Source of the DNA: Thermoplasmata archaeon
GTDB taxonomy: Archaea > Thermoplasmatota > Thermoplasmata > Lutacidiplasmatales > SKW197
Assembly: GCA_026414225.1 (NCBI GenBank)
Contig: JAOAJK010000003.1
Span: forward strand, 62,001 to 126,000
Length of the DNA stretch: 64,000 nt
Reading direction: 5' to 3'
Positions 1 to 7,981 of this stretch are shown piece after piece; position 1 is the stretch's first letter, and every line of letters begins with the position of its first letter. A program made the position numbers and the translations under genes. Under the pieces are notes generated by a model. It saw nothing but the letters and a program-made list of their open reading frames with translations, was not told the DNA's origin and ran no database searches.

Positions 1-321
1 GCCAAGGACCCTCAGAATCTCCCCGTAATCGCCAGGGCGTAACAAAATTGCGTCAGGAGCAAAACTTCTCACGAGACCTGGCTGAGCCGAAGCCATGCAG
101 CCCGTGATAACCAGGATTTTTTCGTATTCCCGCAGTTTCCTGATTCTTGAAATCATGTGCCGCTCCGTGGTGTCTATTACGGTGCAGGTGCCGAGGATCA
201 GGAGGTCCGCAGTTTCTGGTTTTTTCACAATTTTCCAGCCAGCTGCCACGAGCCCTCTAGCTAATGCCTCATTTTCTGCGGTGTTGAGCGTGCAGCCGTA
301 GGCTTCCATGTAAACCTTCAT
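1..321 (-). CDS. Methylthiotransferase (MtaB/CDKAL1-like), N-terminal part only
   Basis: This is the first 107 codons of a gene running off the left edge; the ATG is at 319-321 on the minus strand. The protein begins MKVYMEAYGCTLN and goes on to GTCTV and TGCMA. These supply the three cysteines of the auxiliary [4Fe-4S] cluster in the N-terminal domain of radical-SAM methylthiotransferases. The archaeal members thiomethylate t6A at position 37 of tRNAs reading ANN codons. The radical-SAM CxxxCxxC and TRAM domains lie outside the window. The ORF track lists only the antisense frame here. The family call is strong; the exact subfamily (e-MtaB rather than MiaB or RimO) is inferred from the start of the protein. 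Confidence 0.82.
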   Translation of the reverse strand, partial: MKVYMEAYGCTLNTAENEALARGLVAAGWKIVKKPETADLLILGTCTVIDTTERHMISRIRKLREYEKILVITGCMASAQPGLVRSFAPDAILLRPGDYGEILRVLG

Positions 322-433
322 CCGGAAAAATAAGAGGACTGGTGTTATTTAAGGATTGGGTAGGGGAAAAGTGTGGAGGCCGTTAGAGAAATCATTTTAT
401 CTGTCTACCTATTGGGGTGCTTGAGGTGAAATT

Positions 434-1759
434 ATGGAAGTCCCAAAAATAGTTCAGGTTCCCCCAGGGAAAAAGGCAAAGAAGGTTGTTGAGGAGGATA
501 CAAAATACATTGCCACCAGCACAAAAACATCGCCGGTTGTTGCTGCAAGGGCGAAGAATGCAATCGTTGAGGATGTGGATGGTAATATCTACATTGACTT
601 CAGTGCAGGCATAGGTGTTCTCAACCTCGGGCACTGTCATCCTGCGGTGGTGGAGGCTGTCAAAACCCAGGCAGAAAAGTTGATGCACTTTGCAGGCACA
701 GATTTTTACTATGAATTCCAGGTTGAACTCGCGAAGAAATTGTGTGCAATAACACCTGGCAAATTTGCAAAGAAGGTGTTTTACACCAACAGCGGTGCTG
801 AGAGCAATGAAGCGGCAATAAAGCTGGCAAGATGGAGCACCCAGAGGAAGCAGTTCATCGCATTTATCGGCGCCTTCCATGGAAGAACAATGGGCGCTCT
901 GGCACTCACCGCAAGTAAGCCCGTGCAGCGGAACAGGTATTTCCCAGTGATGCCAGGGGTCAACCACATTCCCTATGCCTACTGCTACAGGTGCAGGTAC
1001 AAGCTGGAATATCCCTCCTGTGACCTCTGGTGCGCAAAAATCCTGGATGAGGTTTACCTTGACACCTTCATTCCCCCAGATGAGGTAGCAGGAATTTTTG
1101 TGGAACCGGTTCAGGGAGAGGGTGGCTACATCGTGCCCCCCAAAGAGTTCTTACCTGAGCTGAAAAAGATTGCCGAAAAACATGACATTCTGTTCATTGA
1201 TGATGAGGTCCAGGCGGGTTTCGGGAGGACAGGAAAAATGTTTGGCATAGAGCATTTTGGCGTTGTCCCCGATATAGTTTCAATAGCGAAGGCGATGGGC
1301 TCAGGGATTCCCATAGGTGCAATTGTGTTCAATGCCAAGTATGACTGGGGGGTCGAAGGGTCACACTCCAACACCTACGGAGGTAACTTGGTGGCCTGTG
1401 CAGCCGCAAGTGCGACAATTGATGTCATCCAGAAAGAGAAACTTACCTCCAGGGCAGAGAAACTTGGAAAGGTGATGAAGAAACGGCTGGATGAGATGAA
1501 GGACAGGTATGAGCTGATTGGCGATGTCAGGGGACTCGGTCTCATGCAGGCAACGGAGTTTGTGAAGAGCAGGAAGACAAAGGAGTATGCAAAGAAGGAA
1601 AGAGACCAGATTGTGGAACTCGCTTACAAGCGCGGGCTCATATTGCTCCCGTGCGGCAGGTCAGGGATTAGGTACATCCCGCCACTGACAATCGAAGAGG
1701 AATACCTTGATAAGGGACTGGATGTGCTGGAATCCTGCATAAAGGATGCTTCAAAATGA
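434..1759 (+). CDS. Class III PLP aminotransferase (GabT/ornithine aminotransferase-like)
   Basis: A 441-residue fold-type I PLP enzyme of the class III (omega) aminotransferase family. Recognisable parts are NSGAESNEAAIKLAR (phosphate-binding loop), GAFHGRTMGAL, IDDEVQAGFGRTGKMF with the cofactor-binding Asp, and SIAKAMGSGIPIG with the Schiff-base Lys. The family moves amino groups between omega-amino acids (4-aminobutyrate, ornithine, acetylornithine) and 2-oxoglutarate; archaeal relatives include amino-acid racemases, so the substrate is not fixed by sequence. An archaeal-type Cys cluster (CYRCRYKLEYPSCDLWC) sits near residues 182-200. No arginine or GABA pathway genes are adjacent. It lies 10 bases upstream of the epimerase start chosen below and is probably co-transcribed with it. 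Confidence 0.9.
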   Translation: MEVPKIVQVPPGKKAKKVVEEDTKYIATSTKTSPVVAARAKNAIVEDVDGNIYIDFSAGIGVLNLGHCHPAVVEAVKTQAEKLMHFAGTDFYYEFQVELAKKLCAITPGKFAKKVFYTNSGAESNEAAIKLARWSTQRKQFIAFIGAFHGRTMGALALTASKPVQRNRYFPVMPGVNHIPYAYCYRCRYKLEYPSCDLWCAKILDEVYLDTFIPPDEVAGIFVEPVQGEGGYIVPPKEFLPELKKIAEKHDILFIDDEVQAGFGRTGKMFGIEHFGVVPDIVSIAKAMGSGIPIGAIVFNAKYDWGVEGSHSNTYGGNLVACAAASATIDVIQKEKLTSRAEKLGKVMKKRLDEMKDRYELIGDVRGLGLMQATEFVKSRKTKEYAKKERDQIVELAYKRGLILLPCGRSGIRYIPPLTIEEEYLDKGLDVLESCIKDASK

Positions 1760-1769
1760 GGTGCTGCAG

Positions 1770-2720
1770 TTGAGGTGTCTGGTAACTGGTGGTGCTGGCT
1801 TCATAGGGAGCCATCTGGTGGATGCCCTGGTCTCCCGGGGTGATGAGGTCACGGTCATAGACAATCTGTCGAGTGGAAGGATAGAATACATCAGGGAACA
1901 CATTGCCAGTGGAAAGGTGAAATTCATCCAAGGTGACCTGCTGAACCGGGAGGATGCTGCGAAGGCGGTGGACGGGATGGAGGCTGTGTTTCATCTCGCC
2001 GCAAACCCGGATATAAGGCATGGCACTGCAAACCCAGATGTGGATTTGAGGCAGGGTGTGGTTGCCACCCACAACCTGCTTGAAGCGATGCGGCAGGGAA
2101 ATGTGAAAAAAATCGTGTTTGCATCCAGTTCTGTGGTCTACGGTGAGGCGAAGAAGATTCCAACCCCCGAGGACTACGGGCCCCTCATGCCCATCTCTCT
2201 CTACGGTGCGGCCAAGCTCGGTGCTGAGGGTTTCATCACCGCCTACTGCGGTTCGTATGGACTCCAGGCATGGATTTACAGGTTTGCAAATGTGGTGGGA
2301 CCGCGGGGAACCCATGGTGTCATAGTGGACTTCATCAACAAGCTGAAGAAAAATTCTGGAGAACTTGAGATCCTTGGGAATGGAAAGCAGACAAAGTCGT
2401 ATCTGAGCGTCGAGGACACGGTAGGCGGGATGCTCCACGGGTTTAACCATGCCAACGAGCAGGTGAACATCTTCAACCTCGGAACCAATGACTGGATAAA
2501 TGTTACAAGAATTGCAGAGATTGTGGTGGAGGAACTTGGGCTCAGGGATGTGAAATTCAGATACACCGGGGGAGACAGGGGCTGGAGCGGGGATGTGCCT
2601 AGAATGCTCCTTTCCACGGAAAAAATCGGGTCGCTCGGATGGAAACCACTGCACAGGTCAGAGGATGCTGTTAGAAGGGCGGTGAAAGCCGTTGCCGGGG
2701 AACTCTGGGGTGGGGGTTGA
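1770..2720 (+). CDS. NAD-dependent sugar-nucleotide epimerase/dehydratase
   Basis: An extended SDR enzyme of the UDP-glucose 4-epimerase/dTDP-glucose dehydratase family. The Rossmann motif VTGGAGFIGSHL is at the N-terminus, followed by FHLAA, the catalytic Ser region (FASSSVVYG) and YGAAK (YxxxK). It interconverts nucleotide sugars for surface glycans or protein glycosylation. The track starts at ATG 1746, overlapping the upstream gene. I prefer TTG 1770 because GAGGTG at 1758-1763 is well spaced from it and the protein then begins directly at the Rossmann strand (MRCLVTGG); GTG 1761 is also possible. The 3' end lies just before the UspA pair. The substrate cannot be decided from sequence. 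Confidence 0.88.
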   Translation: MRCLVTGGAGFIGSHLVDALVSRGDEVTVIDNLSSGRIEYIREHIASGKVKFIQGDLLNREDAAKAVDGMEAVFHLAANPDIRHGTANPDVDLRQGVVATHNLLEAMRQGNVKKIVFASSSVVYGEAKKIPTPEDYGPLMPISLYGAAKLGAEGFITAYCGSYGLQAWIYRFANVVGPRGTHGVIVDFINKLKKNSGELEILGNGKQTKSYLSVEDTVGGMLHGFNHANEQVNIFNLGTNDWINVTRIAEIVVEELGLRDVKFRYTGGDRGWSGDVPRMLLSTEKIGSLGWKPLHRSEDAVRRAVKAVAGELWGGG

Positions 2721-2721
2721 A

Positions 2722-3231
2722 ATGGTGAAAACTGTTTTGGTGCCCACGGACGGGTCCGGGGACATGGAGAGGATACTCGCTATTGCGGTCGACATTGCTA
2801 ATACCATGGGTGCAAAGATTTACGGGGTGTATGTGGTCGATCTCACCCCGTTCATCGGTTTTCCAGAGGACGAGGTTACGCAGGCCATAAAGGCAAAGCT
2901 TTATGAAGAGGGCTGGAATGCCCTCAGGGCCGTTGAAAAATTTTGCAGGGAGCGGGGCAGCGATGTGGAGGTGCTGATTGAAGAAGGAAATCCTGCAGAA
3001 CGGATCATAAAAACCGCAAAGAAGCTGAAGGTAGACCTGATTGTCATGGGCACGAGACAGGTGCCTGAAGAAGAGTTTCTGCCCTCACTCACAACCACCG
3101 ATAGAATTACAGAGGAGGTAGCAACGATCGGCAGGACTCTGACCAGAAAACTGTTTGGAAGCACAGCGGAGAAGGTAATTGCTGGAGCCCACTGTGATGT
3201 GCTGGCTGTCCCGATTTTCAGGGAGGAATGA
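2722..3231 (+). CDS. Universal stress protein UspA, with altered nucleotide loop
   Basis: A 169-residue UspA-fold protein beginning MVKTVLVPTDGSGDMERIL. The ATG at 2722 follows a GGGGGT tract and lies one base beyond the epimerase stop, so the two are probably translated together. UspA proteins bind ATP through G-x2-G-x9-G-S/T. Here the first part reads MGTRQVPEEE and is followed by an insertion of roughly 20 residues before FGSTAEKV, so the loop is broken compared with the next gene. It may be a non-ATP-binding partner of that paralogue. The two proteins share KIYGVYVVDLTPF/KVFALYVVDLSPF and other blocks, so they are a tandem duplication. The client process is unknown. Confidence 0.88.
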   Translation: MVKTVLVPTDGSGDMERILAIAVDIANTMGAKIYGVYVVDLTPFIGFPEDEVTQAIKAKLYEEGWNALRAVEKFCRERGSDVEVLIEEGNPAERIIKTAKKLKVDLIVMGTRQVPEEEFLPSLTTTDRITEEVATIGRTLTRKLFGSTAEKVIAGAHCDVLAVPIFREE

Positions 3232-3233
3232 AG

Positions 3234-3692
3234 ATGGTTGAGAACGCACCAGAAGGTGTCAGGAGCATGCTGATAGCCACCGATGGTTCCGATGGCATGG
3301 AAGAGGTGTACAGGCTAGCATTTGACATGGCTAAAAATCTGAATGCAAAGGTGTTTGCGCTTTATGTGGTTGACCTTTCCCCGTTTGCAGGATTGCCGGA
3401 GGATGATGTGCTTGTGCGGGCAAAGGCGAGGCTATACGAAAATGGCTGGAATGTGCTCAGAAGTTTGAAAGAGGTTGCCACGCAGGCGGGAATTGAAGCG
3501 GAGGCGATGGTGGAGGAGGGAACTCCGTCTGAAAAAATAGTGAAGATTGCGAAAAAGTTGAAGGTTGACATGATTGTGATGGGCACGACAGGTAAATCAG
3601 GGATTGATAAAATCCTGCTCGGGAGCGTCGCCGAGACCGTGATAAAGAATGCTCCCTGTCCTGTGCTTGCGGTCAGAAAAACTACCAGTTAA
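3234..3692 (+). CDS. Universal stress protein UspA
   Basis: The second UspA of the tandem pair. The C-terminal loop reads MGTTGKSGIDKILLGSVAETVIKNAPCPVLAVR, a complete G-x2-G...G-S ATP-binding signature, so this copy should bind nucleotide. The track begins at ATG 3228, which overlaps the previous stop (ATGA). GGAGG at 3222-3226 is only one base from that ATG but seven bases from ATG 3234, so I place the start at 3234. The last 11 bases overlap the end of the convergent V4R-like gene. The paralogue pair suggests a heterodimer of binding and non-binding subunits, which is an inference. Confidence 0.9.
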   Translation: MVENAPEGVRSMLIATDGSDGMEEVYRLAFDMAKNLNAKVFALYVVDLSPFAGLPEDDVLVRAKARLYENGWNVLRSLKEVATQAGIEAEAMVEEGTPSEKIVKIAKKLKVDMIVMGTTGKSGIDKILLGSVAETVIKNAPCPVLAVRKTTS

Positions 3693-4197
3693 GGGCGAAG
3701 CAGCAAAATTTTCCGTTTTTTGTCTGGCACTCTATCTCAGAAACCGTACCATCGTGTCCCGTTTGCTCCGCGATTCCCTTCAGAACACCAATCCAGGATG
3801 CACAGCATTCGCTCCTGAAGTTTATGTTGCCCACATAGAGCTTTACTCCATTTTCTTCGATGTGAACCGAGATATGCGCATGCCTGAAACATTCAGAGAT
3901 TGCGTAGGCCGTTCGCTGGAGGGCTTTTTTTATGTCCTTCTCTTGATTTTTCTGGCCGTAGAAAAGGGCAACCTGCTTTCCTGCATTCAGGACATGGTCC
4001 TCGCCTTTCTCTCGGCTGAGCCATGCAATTATCTCGCAGAAGGCTGAGACAGGATACTCAACTCCATCCTCAATTTTTCCATACTTCTGGAGACCAGCCT
4101 CCTTGAGACACGAATTGTAACCTAGAGGACCCCATCTGGTGCTAATGTAATTCAGATAGAGATTGAGAAACCTCCCTCTGACATACACTCCTTGCAT
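3682..4197 (-). CDS. V4R/heme-NO-binding-like sensor domain protein
   Basis: A 171-residue single-domain protein. The C-terminal half (CCASWIGVLKGIAEQ, then VSEIECQTKNGKFCCFAL) follows the V4R pattern, where a Cys-containing G-x-x-x-G helix is followed by E-x-x-C-x-x-x-G-x-x-C-x-F. The N-terminal half (RFLNLYLNYISTRWG, YPVSAFCEIIAWL) resembles the helical part of HNOB/DUF2378-like folds. V4R domains bind small hydrophobic ligands or metal and occur in archaeal regulators and photopigment enzymes. There is no output domain, so it would act through a partner. Its stop overlaps the end of the convergent UspA gene by 11 bases. A TATA element about 25 bases upstream of the ATG implies a nearly leaderless mRNA. 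The family call is by pattern only. Confidence 0.55.
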   Translation of the reverse strand: MQGVYVRGRFLNLYLNYISTRWGPLGYNSCLKEAGLQKYGKIEDGVEYPVSAFCEIIAWLSREKGEDHVLNAGKQVALFYGQKNQEKDIKKALQRTAYAISECFRHAHISVHIEENGVKLYVGNINFRSECCASWIGVLKGIAEQTGHDGTVSEIECQTKNGKFCCFALNW

Positions 4198-4219
4198 CCG
4201 ATTTCAATATGGCATTGCA

Positions 4220-4229
4220 GTATATAAAA
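4220..4229 (-). promoter_or_regulatory. TATA box for the V4R-like gene
   Basis: On the minus strand the sequence reads gttttatatactgc. It lies 23-32 bases upstream of the ATG at 4197. That is the normal distance from an archaeal TATA box to the transcription start, so the transcript would be leaderless or nearly so. Confidence 0.55.
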
Positions 4230-4315
4230 CTTACAACACTATAATACGGGAAGATAGTGATGGCAATCAGAACATGCGTTTTACATAGTGGAATTTCAAA
4301 TCCTCGTGGGTCCCG

Positions 4316-5176
4316 CTACCCTTCTCCCTTCTCACTCTTGATTTTCTCCCGCAGGGCAAGGAGGGCTTCCCGTTCCTTCTTGATTTTTTCAGCAAGTGCA
4401 TTCAATTTTCCTTCCCTTTCTGCAAGGAATCTTTCCTTTTCTGCGAGAGTTTCCTCCCGCTTTCTTAGCTCTTCCTCTTTTGCAGCCAGTTCTGACGAAG
4501 TTGCCGTACCTCCTGCCTTCTCCTCCATAGTTTCAATCTTGGATTCCCGTTCGAACAATTCCTTTTCCTTTTCTTCAAGGGTTCTGGCGTATTCCTCCTG
4601 CTTCTTCTCAAATTCTTCCAGAATCTTCTCCCTCTCCTCGAGATGGGCAAGTTTTGCCTCGTAATCCCTTTTTGCCTTCTCGCCTTCCAGATACTTTTCT
4701 TCCGCCTTCTTGAGGTTTTCCTCCAGCACTTTTGAACTTTCTATGATACTTTTCTCCCGTGCCTCGATTTCCTCTGCTTTCCGCCTTAACTCTTCCATCT
4801 TCTCCCTGTATGTAGCTTCCATTTCCTCATACTCTTTCTTCATACTTTCAAACTGGGTCCGCATCTTCTTGTATTCATCAATCCTTGCCTGGAGTTTTTC
4901 AATCCGTTCAGTGGTGCTCTTCTCCCGTTCCTCGATAAGGTCCTCCCGTTTCCTGAGGTCCTCCTCCCTCTTCGCAAGGTTTTCCTTCTGGAGTGTGATT
5001 TCCTTCAAAAGCGCATCAGCTTTCGCTTCCTTCTCAGACGCCTCTCTTAGCAGGGCCTCCACCCTTTTTGTTTCCTCTTTCAATCTCACGAGCATCTTTG
5101 CGATTCTCTCCTTCTCGTCCGGTTTTTTCTTCGTCTGCTGCTCAGCACCTGCTTTCTCTTCGGTTGGCTCGGCCAT
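4316..5176 (-). CDS. Long coiled-coil protein, function unknown
   Basis: A highly charged, almost wholly helical protein of about 286 residues, made of Glu/Lys/Leu-rich heptads from about residue 20 to the end (KREEDLRKREDLIEEREKS is typical). No catalytic motif, membrane segment or zinc motif is visible. The track starts at 5263, but the N-terminal 29 residues there are low-quality. The ATG at 5176 (MAEPTEEKAGAEQQ) has GGAGG on the minus strand about seven bases upstream and is preferred. It is last in a minus-strand run behind archease. Similar archaeal coiled-coil proteins include SMC-like arms and scaffolds, but with no head domain the role cannot be assigned. Confidence 0.75.
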   Translation of the reverse strand: MAEPTEEKAGAEQQTKKKPDEKERIAKMLVRLKEETKRVEALLREASEKEAKADALLKEITLQKENLAKREEDLRKREDLIEEREKSTTERIEKLQARIDEYKKMRTQFESMKKEYEEMEATYREKMEELRRKAEEIEAREKSIIESSKVLEENLKKAEEKYLEGEKAKRDYEAKLAHLEEREKILEEFEKKQEEYARTLEEKEKELFERESKIETMEEKAGGTATSSELAAKEEELRKREETLAEKERFLAEREGKLNALAEKIKKEREALLALREKIKSEKGEG

Positions 5177-5263
5177 CAAAATGCCTCCGGAGGGGAATAG
5201 CACAGGTGAGAGATAACCTTTTCGCAGTAATGAGAGGGTAGAGGAGAGGGGCAGGGAGCCCAC

Positions 5264-5671
5264 TCAGACATCGAGAATCACGGTTCCGTACCCCTGCGAT
5301 TCATTGATTTCCAGCATGTGGTAGGTTATGCCTTTTACGAGTAATTTCAGTTCGTGTGCCTTTATTTTTTCTCCCCTGACCCGTGCCCTGAGCACAAAGA
5401 TTCCATCTTCCTTTTCGATGTTTACATCAAACCCGGAGAACACGAGCCTGGCAGTGTCATGAAGGAAAAGAAGTTCCGAGAGATAGGCAAATGCCAGTTC
5501 CTCATAATTCTCTCCCCGCACCTCGATTTTTTCTTCTATTTCCTGCCTCACGGTATTCAGATCTACAATTAATGAAAACATGCCCCTACTCATCTCCTGT
5601 AGAATTTCTGCAGGCGTTTTTCCGTAGCCCTTTATTCCCACATCAGCGGTATGCTCGATTATCTCATACAT
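5264..5671 (-). CDS. Archease
   Basis: A 135-residue archease. The family start MYEIIEHTADVGIKGYG, the middle SLIVDL and the C-terminal GYGTVILDV with its metal-ligand Asp are all present. Archease helps the RNA ligase RtcB turn over and widens its nucleotide use during tRNA splicing and RNA repair. RtcB itself is not in the window. The next gene upstream is CCA transferase, so this run has a tRNA-maturation theme. Length and ends match the family. Confidence 0.92.
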   Translation of the reverse strand: MYEIIEHTADVGIKGYGKTPAEILQEMSRGMFSLIVDLNTVRQEIEEKIEVRGENYEELAFAYLSELLFLHDTARLVFSGFDVNIEKEDGIFVLRARVRGEKIKAHELKLLVKGITYHMLEINESQGYGTVILDV

Positions 5672-5701
5672 TGCCCTACCTTAATCCAAAATGAAATAAA
5701 T

Positions 5702-7045
5702 TTATTTCCATGGAAACTCAGGTTTCAGGAAACTGAGAAGCATGTTTAGCGAGGTGGTTGTGTTCAGTTCAGTGGCTTCCATGACCTGAATTTTCCTGCC
5801 CGCAAGGTCCTTGCCCGTGTTCCATGTTACGACATGGGTCCTCAAAAATTCCAGAGCGTCGTTTTCATCGTTCAGCAGACCCACAACCCATCTCCCGCCA
5901 GATACAAAGGGTTTGAGGAATATACCCTTACTTCCGGAGTATTTTTCGAGGAAATTTTCGGAGTTTCTGAGCCATACATGTGGCCCCGAGTGAAGATAGA
6001 GTTTCGGGATTTGCTGGGCCTCCAGTTCTAAGAAAATCCAGATTTCTTTTTCTGTGAAGAACGAAAATGAACGAAGCACCTTGAACCCGGCCAGCCCAAG
6101 GTTCTGGGCGAGCACCCTCTCCATCTTCTTTACCTGCGGGGCAATAATGTCATCCACCTTTTCAGGTCTTTCTGTGAAAACTGCAAGAATTGCGGTGCCC
6201 GCCTTCTCTATGTAACGCCTGACTTCCATTCTAGCTTTGTTCACAGGCAGGATTCTCTTTTTCGGGAAGAAAAATTTGATATCCGGTTTCTCAAGATACT
6301 CCCTGGCCGCCACTATGAAGAGAGAGAGGGACTCGAGGGAGACCGCGGACGCGACATTTCTACCCGGGTCGACAGGGTCGATGAACACCAGTGGCTCAAG
6401 GAATTTCTTTACCGGCTCCTTCTCAATCCACATGTGCACATTTGCCCGCCAGTTCCTGGCACTCTCGAGCACGCCCCTGAAACTTCCGTATTTTATAATA
6501 AGGAGTTCACACAGATAGCCAGAAAAACCCTGGACTGCGGCCTCTGCCCCGTAGATGCCTATACCTTTCAGGAACCGTTTGAGCAGCCGGACCTCATCCT
6601 TCTGGTCCTCCTTCAGATGTTCGTTCACATACTTGTTATGGAATGGGGTTCTATCCACGGCGCTCAGTTTCTTCGCCGGGTCTTTCACCCTGTAACAGGG
6701 GACGATGTCCACCTCGAAACCCTTGTAAATTCCGTGCACATATGGGTGCTCGGCGTATTTCAACTCCCCTTTGAGCACACCCATTCCAATCTCTATGCCC
6801 CTCTTCTCCAGCTCATCTTTCGGAAGGTTTTCAGGGAACAAGAGAAAGAGGTCAATGTCCTTGCTCTCCTGCAGATAGGTATCCCTGGCACAGGAACCAA
6901 CAACAAGGACCTCTGCATCCGCCTGATGATTTGCGATGCTTGTTTCCAGCATCTCTTTTAATTCCCGTATGGTCTCCTCGACCCGCTTTCGGGTTTTTGA
7001 ATCTGGACGAATTTTTTCAAGGACTTTCTTCTCAATTTCGAGCAT
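5702..7045 (-). CDS. cca: CCA-adding tRNA nucleotidyltransferase, archaeal class I
   Basis: A 447-residue archaeal class I CCA enzyme, which adds or repairs the 3' CCA end of tRNA without a nucleic-acid template. The nucleotidyltransferase motif reads VVGSCARDTYLQESKDIDLFLLFP, with GS and the metal-binding DxD (DID); a third carboxylate strand follows at FEVDIVPCYRV. The central and tail domains (SGYLCELLIIKYGSF, HSGPHVWLRNSENFLEKY) match the family. Its ATG at 7043-7045 directly follows the stop of the upstream secreted-protein gene, so the two are coupled. Length is normal for the archaeal form. Confidence 0.95.
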   Translation of the reverse strand: MLEIEKKVLEKIRPDSKTRKRVEETIRELKEMLETSIANHQADAEVLVVGSCARDTYLQESKDIDLFLLFPENLPKDELEKRGIEIGMGVLKGELKYAEHPYVHGIYKGFEVDIVPCYRVKDPAKKLSAVDRTPFHNKYVNEHLKEDQKDEVRLLKRFLKGIGIYGAEAAVQGFSGYLCELLIIKYGSFRGVLESARNWRANVHMWIEKEPVKKFLEPLVFIDPVDPGRNVASAVSLESLSLFIVAAREYLEKPDIKFFFPKKRILPVNKARMEVRRYIEKAGTAILAVFTERPEKVDDIIAPQVKKMERVLAQNLGLAGFKVLRSFSFFTEKEIWIFLELEAQQIPKLYLHSGPHVWLRNSENFLEKYSGSKGIFLKPFVSGGRWVVGLLNDENDALEFLRTHVVTWNTGKDLAGRKIQVMEATELNTTTSLNMLLSFLKPEFPWK

Positions 7046-7942
7046 TTACTTCCGCACCCTTTCCAGAACAATCGCTATTCCAGCCCCGAACATCGCGAAA
7101 AGAGCAAGCGGAAATTCTGGTACTATGTTAGACGGGTTGTTGGGTCCAACGCCGCTGTTGAGGGCTGTGTAATTCCAGTAGGCGGTGAGTGCCTGAGGAC
7201 TTGGACCCGTGGGATTCTGTGTGGGTGTGGGTCCGAATAGCCAGTTATTGGCACCGTTTGTGAGGAAGAGCACAACTTTCACCGCACTCGGGTTTCCGAT
7301 GTCCGCAAACGGAATCTCAATTTCCGCTGTGCCATTGTCCCAGTGCCATGCAGGATAACCACCATTGCCCGTGTAGGGCATGTCAATCTGCCACCCAGAC
7401 CCATTCCAGTGCCTCAAATTCCAGTAGTAGTTCGTGTCCCCGTAGGGCCTCGGCTTGAAAACGAAGCACCAGTCAGCGGCGAATGGGAGGGTGTGCTGCC
7501 CGTTCCAGTCCACGGAGGTTGTCGCACCTCCAGGGGCAGTATCCAGATAAACCCAGAGCACATCGTAATCATCGGTTGCTCCGTGGAAGGTCTCACCTCT
7601 GAAAAGCCCGACAAAGAGCGAACTTCCATTCCATGTGAAATACCAGTTAGCGTTATCCTTGCCTGTCAGATTCTCGTCGGTGTGCCAGTCACTCAGGTTC
7701 GCATCCACCGTAATGTTGTGGTAGGTTGTGAGTGGCAGAAAATTCTGGGTACTGGAGAATGATATGGCTGGCTTCAGGGCAGGGGCAGAGAACCCGAGGA
7801 GGAGCAGACCTCCGAGAAGGAGCAGGGTAAGCGGCGTCCATTTTTTCCCTGCAGAAATTCCCCTTTCTGTCCGTTTTCCACTCCCACTGCCCGTAGAGCC
7901 GCAAACAAGTCCATTTCTTCGGGTTAAGCTTTTCATCTCCAT
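7046..7942 (-). CDS. Secreted surface protein with PEF-CTERM-like sorting tail
   Basis: A roughly 298-residue exported protein. It has a basic N-terminus, a hydrophobic signal/anchor (PLTLLLLGGLLLLGFSAPAL) and a beta-rich, Trp/Asn/Gly-rich ectodomain (NWYFTWNGSSLFVGLF, YDVLWVYLDTAPGG) resembling CBM9/DOMON-like sandwich folds of archaeal surface proteins. Its C-terminus is NIVPEFPLALFAMFGAGIAIVLERVRK: a PEF motif, a hydrophobic span and a basic end, which is the three-part layout of archaeosortase sorting signals. It sits between tRNA-modification and tRNA-processing genes, an odd place for a surface protein. GTG 7945 and ATG 7936 are alternative starts. The ligand is unknown. Confidence 0.72.
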   Translation of the reverse strand: MEMKSLTRRNGLVCGSTGSGSGKRTERGISAGKKWTPLTLLLLGGLLLLGFSAPALKPAISFSSTQNFLPLTTYHNITVDANLSDWHTDENLTGKDNANWYFTWNGSSLFVGLFRGETFHGATDDYDVLWVYLDTAPGGATTSVDWNGQHTLPFAADWCFVFKPRPYGDTNYYWNLRHWNGSGWQIDMPYTGNGGYPAWHWDNGTAEIEIPFADIGNPSAVKVVLFLTNGANNWLFGPTPTQNPTGPSPQALTAYWNYTALNSGVGPNNPSNIVPEFPLALFAMFGAGIAIVLERVRK

Positions 7943-7981
7943 CACTGGTATGAGAATAGGTTCGGGATATATAACGGTTGC

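Noticed and set aside
1668-2654. 328-codon minus-strand frame across the epimerase gene
   Set aside because: It lies opposite a recognised SDR enzyme and its translation shows no family features.
4710-5216. 168-codon plus-strand frame, Ser/Phe-rich, opposite the coiled-coil gene
   Set aside because: The Ser/Phe/Leu bias is the expected antisense of Glu/Lys/Arg-rich coiled-coil codons.
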